From JAHFOW01 sp964370795 (GTDB lineage Bacteria > Planctomycetota > Brocadiia > Brocadiales > Brocadiaceae), in contig CAYJME010000017.1 in NCBI GenBank assembly GCA_964370795.1, positions 1 through 26,459 on the forward strand: a DNA stretch of 26,459 nt. Reading direction: 5' to 3'. Position numbers and translations under genes: made by a program. The notes under the pieces are model-generated. The model saw only the letters and a program-made list of their open reading frames with translations, searched no databases and was not told the origin of the DNA. This document shows, piece after piece, positions 22,738 to 26,459 of this stretch (positions are counted from its first letter, which is position 1; the number at the start of each line of letters is the position of its first letter).

Positions 22738-23850
22738 TTAGTAAATCTTTGGTAACGGCTTCGAAGCAGCCTCGTCTTTTTGTTCACCGCTCGTTTTATA
22801 GGGAGCCGTATGTTGAGGGAAGAACCACTCATCAGACGCACCCCTTTCCTGGAAAAATTTGAGCCTCATCTCATGATTACGTGTATGATGGCATGGACCG
22901 CATACGTTGTATGGTGTTCCAAATGTTCCAACCTTTGCTAATTTCTGGCCCTCCGGTGCCTTTCCAATATCCATAAAATAGGCGAATACTTCGCCCGCAC
23001 CATGACATGCCTCACAGGTAACCCCTGCTTCCGAGTATTTTCCCGATGTCTCATCATAGCCAGTTGTATGGCATGGTAAACATTTTTTCCTGTACTCTTC
23101 ATTTCCAGCGATGTAGTCAGGAGCCTCTTTAACACGTTCAAACGTTTTAAACTTAATCCTCTGCCACCTTTCAACATGGGGGGAAGTTAACCCTGTATGG
23201 CACTTGAGGCATTTCTGACTTCCTACGTAAATTGCTTTATCTCCCGTAAGACTGTATTTCTTAAAATCACCCATTTCTAACCTTAAATTCGGGTCACTTT
23301 CTTCAGGAGTTAAAGTTGCAAGTTCACTCCAAAAATCAAAAAGCGCTTCAGCATTCACCATTCTTAACTGCATCTGTCTCTTATGGTAGTATGTACCCTC
23401 GTGCGCCATTTCTTCACTCAATGCCCTACCGTTTCCTCCATGGCATACCGAACAGCCATAAATATCAAACGGAAAATCTCTGCTACTCGGATGAGTCGTC
23501 TTTAGCTTTTCTTCATCGATATGACAGGTCATACACCTATCAACTTTATTACCGTTCTGTCTCTTCGCCCAGGTAGAATCACCCTTTAAAAGAATCTGTT
23601 TGACCTCGTAAACAGGATGTTTCAAAGAAGCGAGCCGTTTTCCTAAAAACTCTTTTTCCTTCACTGACGTGGCTGTCTGATACGCATTCCCCACTTTCAC
23701 CGCCTGCTCTTCGAAATACTCCCTTTGGTATTTTTTCCATTCCGGATTAAATTCATCACGAAGCCATAAACTAGTGATTATGAAAAACAAGGCGCTTAGA
23801 CCAAAGAAAATCAATTTTTTTATACTGATGTTAATATTCATAAATCTCAT
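22738..23850 (-). CDS. Membrane-anchored hexaheme cytochrome c
   Basis: A 370-residue protein with an N-terminal membrane anchor (KKLIFFGLSALFFIITSLWL) that is probably not cleaved. Six CxxCH sites follow: CMTCH, CSVCH, CLKCH, CLPCH, CEACH and CGPCH. The ending (ASKPLPKIY) is short and polar. It takes the place of the cytochrome c1 or f subunit of ordinary bc complexes, passing electrons between the Rieske/b part and the octaheme subunit encoded 80 bases downstream. The first ATG (23848-23850) follows GGGTGA closely; a second ATG three codons later is also possible. It matches in type and place what I recall as the hexaheme subunit of the Kuenenia complex. The domain with hemes 3-6 resembles the cytochrome c554-type fold, by eye only. 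Confidence 0.88.
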   Translation of the reverse strand: MRFMNINISIKKLIFFGLSALFFIITSLWLRDEFNPEWKKYQREYFEEQAVKVGNAYQTATSVKEKEFLGKRLASLKHPVYEVKQILLKGDSTWAKRQNGNKVDRCMTCHIDEEKLKTTHPSSRDFPFDIYGCSVCHGGNGRALSEEMAHEGTYYHKRQMQLRMVNAEALFDFWSELATLTPEESDPNLRLEMGDFKKYSLTGDKAIYVGSQKCLKCHTGLTSPHVERWQRIKFKTFERVKEAPDYIAGNEEYRKKCLPCHTTGYDETSGKYSEAGVTCEACHGAGEVFAYFMDIGKAPEGQKLAKVGTFGTPYNVCGPCHHTRNHEMRLKFFQERGASDEWFFPQHTAPYKTSGEQKDEAASKPLPKIY

Positions 23851-23898
23851 AAATCACCCATTCTGGAATCATTCATTAATTAATCAATCTGATAAAAA

Positions 23899-24621
23899 TC
23901 AGATATTTATCCACGGCGTTGCAATAATGTATTTAACATTTAACGCCAGCCTGAAAAACATCTTAATTACCGTACCAATCATAGACAAAAGAAGCCCCAT
24001 CGTCAGCACATATCGAATGAACCCCAACTTCATAAAGAAGTCTCTTTTAACGATCGCTGGAATCACTAAACCAAAGAAGTAAAATCCCAGCATAAGGGCA
24101 ATCCCTAAGGGTAACGGTAAGTCATGCAACGGGGGCGGCGTGGGAAAATCATGCGTCCATTTTTCCCATGGCCAGAAAAATGCCCAGAAGGGGCCGCGAA
24201 GCGCAGTTCCAATATATATCAGAATATACCAGAACACATAGCCGGAAAGAAAAACAGTCATCGCAAATTTTCTTTCCTTAAAGGTATAATATCCATTGCC
24301 TTTCGGATTATTATCCAGATAAGGAATAAGAATTAACCCAATAACAATAAAGGTTGGAAGAATAACACCGGCATACCATGGATCAAAATAAACTAACGCT
24401 TCCTGTAAACCTAAAAAGTACCATGGTGCCTTTGCCGGGTTTTCGGCCTGCCCTGGATTCGACAATTCCCGTAATGGAGCATCTACCGCGTATGAGTAAA
24501 AGAGCAACCCTACCGTAACTAAAATAGCGGCCAAAAACTCTTTGGCAACCAGGGTGGGCCATGTAAAAACTTTATCGTCTTTTACTTCTATAGACCCTTT
24601 CTTTTCTTCTCTAACTTCCAT
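23899..24621 (-). CDS. Cytochrome b C-terminal subunit (b6f subunit IV type)
   Basis: A 240-residue integral membrane protein corresponding to the C-terminal half of cytochrome b. The soluble N-terminus (MEVREEKKGSIEVKDDKVF) leads into a first helix (EFLAAILVTVGLLFYSYAVD), then the quinol-site segment NPAKAPWYFLGLQEALVYF, where KAPWY stands in place of the classical PEWY. At least four further hydrophobic helices follow, one or two more than the three of plant subunit IV (e.g. LPLGIALMLGFYFFGLVIPA and YVLTMGLLLSMIGTVIKMFF). It forms the quinol-oxidising site together with the Rieske and b6-type subunits. ATG 24619-24621 has GAGGAG upstream; an earlier in-frame start is not supported. It lies 54 bases after the b6-type gene, with which it makes the split cytochrome b. 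Confidence 0.92.
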   Translation of the reverse strand: MEVREEKKGSIEVKDDKVFTWPTLVAKEFLAAILVTVGLLFYSYAVDAPLRELSNPGQAENPAKAPWYFLGLQEALVYFDPWYAGVILPTFIVIGLILIPYLDNNPKGNGYYTFKERKFAMTVFLSGYVFWYILIYIGTALRGPFWAFFWPWEKWTHDFPTPPPLHDLPLPLGIALMLGFYFFGLVIPAIVKRDFFMKLGFIRYVLTMGLLLSMIGTVIKMFFRLALNVKYIIATPWINI

Positions 24622-24675
24622 GGAACCACTCCTCAGAAATCTCCACAATTAACCATAACGAAATTCAACACAATA

Positions 24676-25446
24676 TTAAAGCGGACCCGAAATACCCCCA
24701 TCTTTGCGCACTCTCCAGAAATGAACCATCATCAATGCAGAGGCTACTACAGGTATCCCTATACAGTGCCAAACATAAGCCCTGAGTAACGCAGGGGCAT
24801 CAATCATTGTTCCACCCAATAATGCGAAACGTACATCATTATCAGCCCTCATCCCTAAAATATAGGCAAATGGACCCTCATGACCTAACAACGGCGTTGC
24901 ACGTGCCATGTTTGTACCTACGGTGATAGCCCAATAACCAAGCTGATCCCATGGCAACAAATAGCCGGTAAAGCTCAGCAAAAAAGTAAGAACTAATAGA
25001 ACTACGCCAAGCACCCAGTTAAACTGCCTTGGTGGTTTATACGAGCCGGTCAGAAATACACGCAACATGTGTATACTAACCGTAATCACCATTGCGTGAG
25101 CCCCCCATCGGTGGGTATTCCTCAATAATCTGCCAAATGGTACTACATACATCAAGTCAACAATATCTGCATACGCCCTGTTTACATCAGGAGTGTAGTA
25201 AAACATAAGGAGGATACCCGTTATCGTTTCAAACAAGAAGATAAAAAAGGTAATACCTCCCATGCACCAGGTAAAACGGATCTTCGTTCCATGCTCCCTG
25301 ACTTTAGCAGGATGCAAGTGTAACCATACGTTACTAATAATCTGAAGAACCCTATTCCTGGGGGTATCCGTGTAACCGTGGCGAAATACAGACTTCCAAA
25401 TTTCATTGTCCGTAATTTTCTTTATTAAATCCGGAATTAATCTCAT
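24676..25446 (-). CDS. Cytochrome b6-type subunit
   Basis: A 256-residue four-helix heme b protein. The two bis-His pairs are seen: His112 (NTHRWGAHAMV) with His126 (SIHMLRVF), and His227 (YVWHCIG) with His242 (MMVHFWRVRK). The end RKDGGISGPL matches the b6 terminus. Cys61 in RFTWCMGGITFF aligns with Cys35 of chloroplast b6, which holds heme c-i, so an extra covalent heme on the Qi side is predicted. The LLPWDQLGYWA loop is typical too. The N-terminal 45 residues are longer than in plants. ATG 25444-25446 follows GAGGGG. It sits between the NAD(P)-binding subunit and subunit IV. It should pass electrons across the anammoxosome membrane and recycle quinol. Confidence 0.95.
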   Translation of the reverse strand: MRLIPDLIKKITDNEIWKSVFRHGYTDTPRNRVLQIISNVWLHLHPAKVREHGTKIRFTWCMGGITFFIFLFETITGILLMFYYTPDVNRAYADIVDLMYVVPFGRLLRNTHRWGAHAMVITVSIHMLRVFLTGSYKPPRQFNWVLGVVLLVLTFLLSFTGYLLPWDQLGYWAITVGTNMARATPLLGHEGPFAYILGMRADNDVRFALLGGTMIDAPALLRAYVWHCIGIPVVASALMMVHFWRVRKDGGISGPL

Positions 25447-25511
25447 TTATGTACCCCTCTCTCCACTTTGCTTTTTTTACTGTAATCCCCCTCCATAATA
25501 AACGACCTCCC

Positions 25512-26459
25512 CTATTCCTCCCTTTCTCCTAACATTCTATTGATTTCTTCGTTCGGCTTCCAAAGCACACGCTTTAAAGATATTACACTCACAGGACAAT
25601 CTTTGCAATTTCCGCAACGAATACACACATCGGTATATTTTATTACTATACCATCTTTGCTAACAAACGGCCGATATTCCTTGCTTTCATCAGAAACATC
25701 AACTTGCTTCAAAGCGCCTACCGGACAAACCATACTACAACGACCGCAAAGAACACACTCATTTGTTTCTACATTTATACTCAAATCACATTTCAGACAT
25801 CGCAATGCCTCTTCTTTGGCTTGCTCTTCAGTAAGACCCAGTTCCACCAGGTCAAATGTACCCTCCCTGTTATCCGCCGGCAACAATTCCATTTTTTGAC
25901 GTGGTACGGAATCGTAGTTTTCTTCACGCGGGTTAAAATCACTATCCATGAGAGTAACCCACACTTTCTTCCTGGGTTCCTGAATCTCCACACCTTGAAT
26001 ATACCGATCTATGGATTTGGCAGCTTGATGTCCTTGTGCAATACATTCTATGATAGTACTTGGACCTAACGTTACGTCACCACCAGCAAAAATACCTTTC
26101 TTATTCGTTACGAGGTTATCATCCACCGCTACAGTGCCCCATTTAGTAACGCCCAGTCCAAAGTTATCACCGAAAAATTTCAAATCCGGTTCCTGACTTA
26201 TTGCGCTAATAATACAATCTACATCTATCACAAATTCAGAATTAGGCACTGGCTCAGGCCTTCTTCTTCCACTGCTATCGGGTTTGCCTAACTTCATCTT
26301 AATACATTCAAGACCCTTTGCCTTTCCATTCTCGGTTATAACCCTGACCGGGGCAGCCAAAAAATGAAATTTTACCCCCTCGTGTTCAGCTTCTTCAACT
26401 TCCCATGGCAGAGCAGGCATTTCCTCTTGCGTTCTTCTATACACAATATATACTTCATC
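25512..26459 (-). CDS. NAD(P)/FAD oxidoreductase with Fe-S clusters (partial, 5' end beyond window)
   Basis: The C-terminal 315 residues of a GltD/NfnB-type flavoprotein; the frame stays open through 26459 and reads DEVYIVYRRTQEEMPALPWE at the edge, the family's YRR-x-x-x-EMPA motif in the NAD(P)-binding half. Then come DCIISAISQEPDL and the FAD motif GIFAGGDVTLGPSTIIECIA. The C-terminal extension has a CLKC pair and two ferredoxin-like 4Fe-4S motifs, CVLCGRCSMVCP and CIRCGNCKDCP; the second lacks a residue in its spacing (CxxCxxCxxCP), which is odd but may bind a cluster. Located in front of the cytochrome b genes, it would connect NAD(P)H or ferredoxin to the quinone pool. I recall a counterpart in the Kuenenia R/b complex. 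It is a partial gene here. Confidence 0.92.
   Translation of the reverse strand, partial: DEVYIVYRRTQEEMPALPWEVEEAEHEGVKFHFLAAPVRVITENGKAKGLECIKMKLGKPDSSGRRRPEPVPNSEFVIDVDCIISAISQEPDLKFFGDNFGLGVTKWGTVAVDDNLVTNKKGIFAGGDVTLGPSTIIECIAQGHQAAKSIDRYIQGVEIQEPRKKVWVTLMDSDFNPREENYDSVPRQKMELLPADNREGTFDLVELGLTEEQAKEEALRCLKCDLSINVETNECVLCGRCSMVCPVGALKQVDVSDESKEYRPFVSKDGIVIKYTDVCIRCGNCKDCPVSVISLKRVLWKPNEEINRMLGEREE

Noticed and set aside
1..26459. tRNA, rRNA or riboswitch genes
   Set aside because: No cloverleaf with GTTCRA arm, rRNA segment or known riboswitch core was recognised on reading both strands; a covariance-model search was not possible.

Overview
The window looks like chromosome from an anammox planctomycete (order Brocadiales; Kuenenia or Brocadia type). 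Two features support this. First, the right end holds a minus-strand respiratory operon with a split cytochrome b, a hexaheme cytochrome c and an octaheme HAO-family cytochrome, next to an NAD(P)/flavin/Fe-S subunit that runs off the window. Second, near 12.4 kb there is a lysine/alanine-rich small basic protein of the kind typical of the Planctomycetes-Verrucomicrobia-Chlamydiae group. The assignment rests on recognised protein families and operon order; no database search was possible.

Layout. 0.2-1.7 kb: a cobalamin-type radical SAM enzyme on the minus strand. 1.7-2.3 kb: non-coding, with several palindromes. 2.3-3.6 kb: an orphan amino-acid-type ABC ATPase and a small exported protein on the plus strand, followed by a large palindrome. 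3.8-11.2 kb: a minus-strand gene run, in transcription order ligA, tldD, pilT, pilU, a stop-interrupted MshEN-domain remnant and tldE/pmbA, with a well-formed promoter/operator in front of ligA. 11.4-13.7 kb: plus-strand genes for a single-pass SPOR-like protein, the PVC small basic protein and a class I aminotransferase whose start overlaps the preceding stop.

13.8-20.8 kb is an accessory island in decay. Its minus-strand core is a 43-residue peptide with a YxxP leader-like motif, a PqqD-like peptide-binding protein, an S26B-type (Ser/His) signal-peptidase-like protein and a nucleotidyltransferase that seems to have lost its N-terminus. An HPr-kinase-like gene of the kind that accompanies such sets lies 5 kb away, broken by a frameshift. 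This set resembles a ribosomally made, post-translationally modified peptide (RiPP) system and is the best candidate for something undescribed. The island also holds a RelE/ParE toxin-antitoxin pair, a C25 (gingipain-type) peptidase without a signal peptide, a delta-60-repeat surface protein inactivated by an amber codon and a frameshift, a detached copy of that protein's C-terminal tail, two copies of a 109-bp element with inverted ends, and a degenerate 7-bp tandem repeat at two sites with different copy number.

20.8-26.5 kb: after a strong bidirectional terminator comes the respiratory operon, in transcription order NAD(P)-binding Fe-S subunit (partial), cytochrome b6-type subunit, subunit-IV-type cytochrome b, hexaheme cytochrome c and octaheme HAO-like cytochrome. 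It matches what I recall as the third Rieske/cytochrome b complex of Kuenenia (around kuste4569-4574). The Rieske subunit should lie just beyond the right edge.
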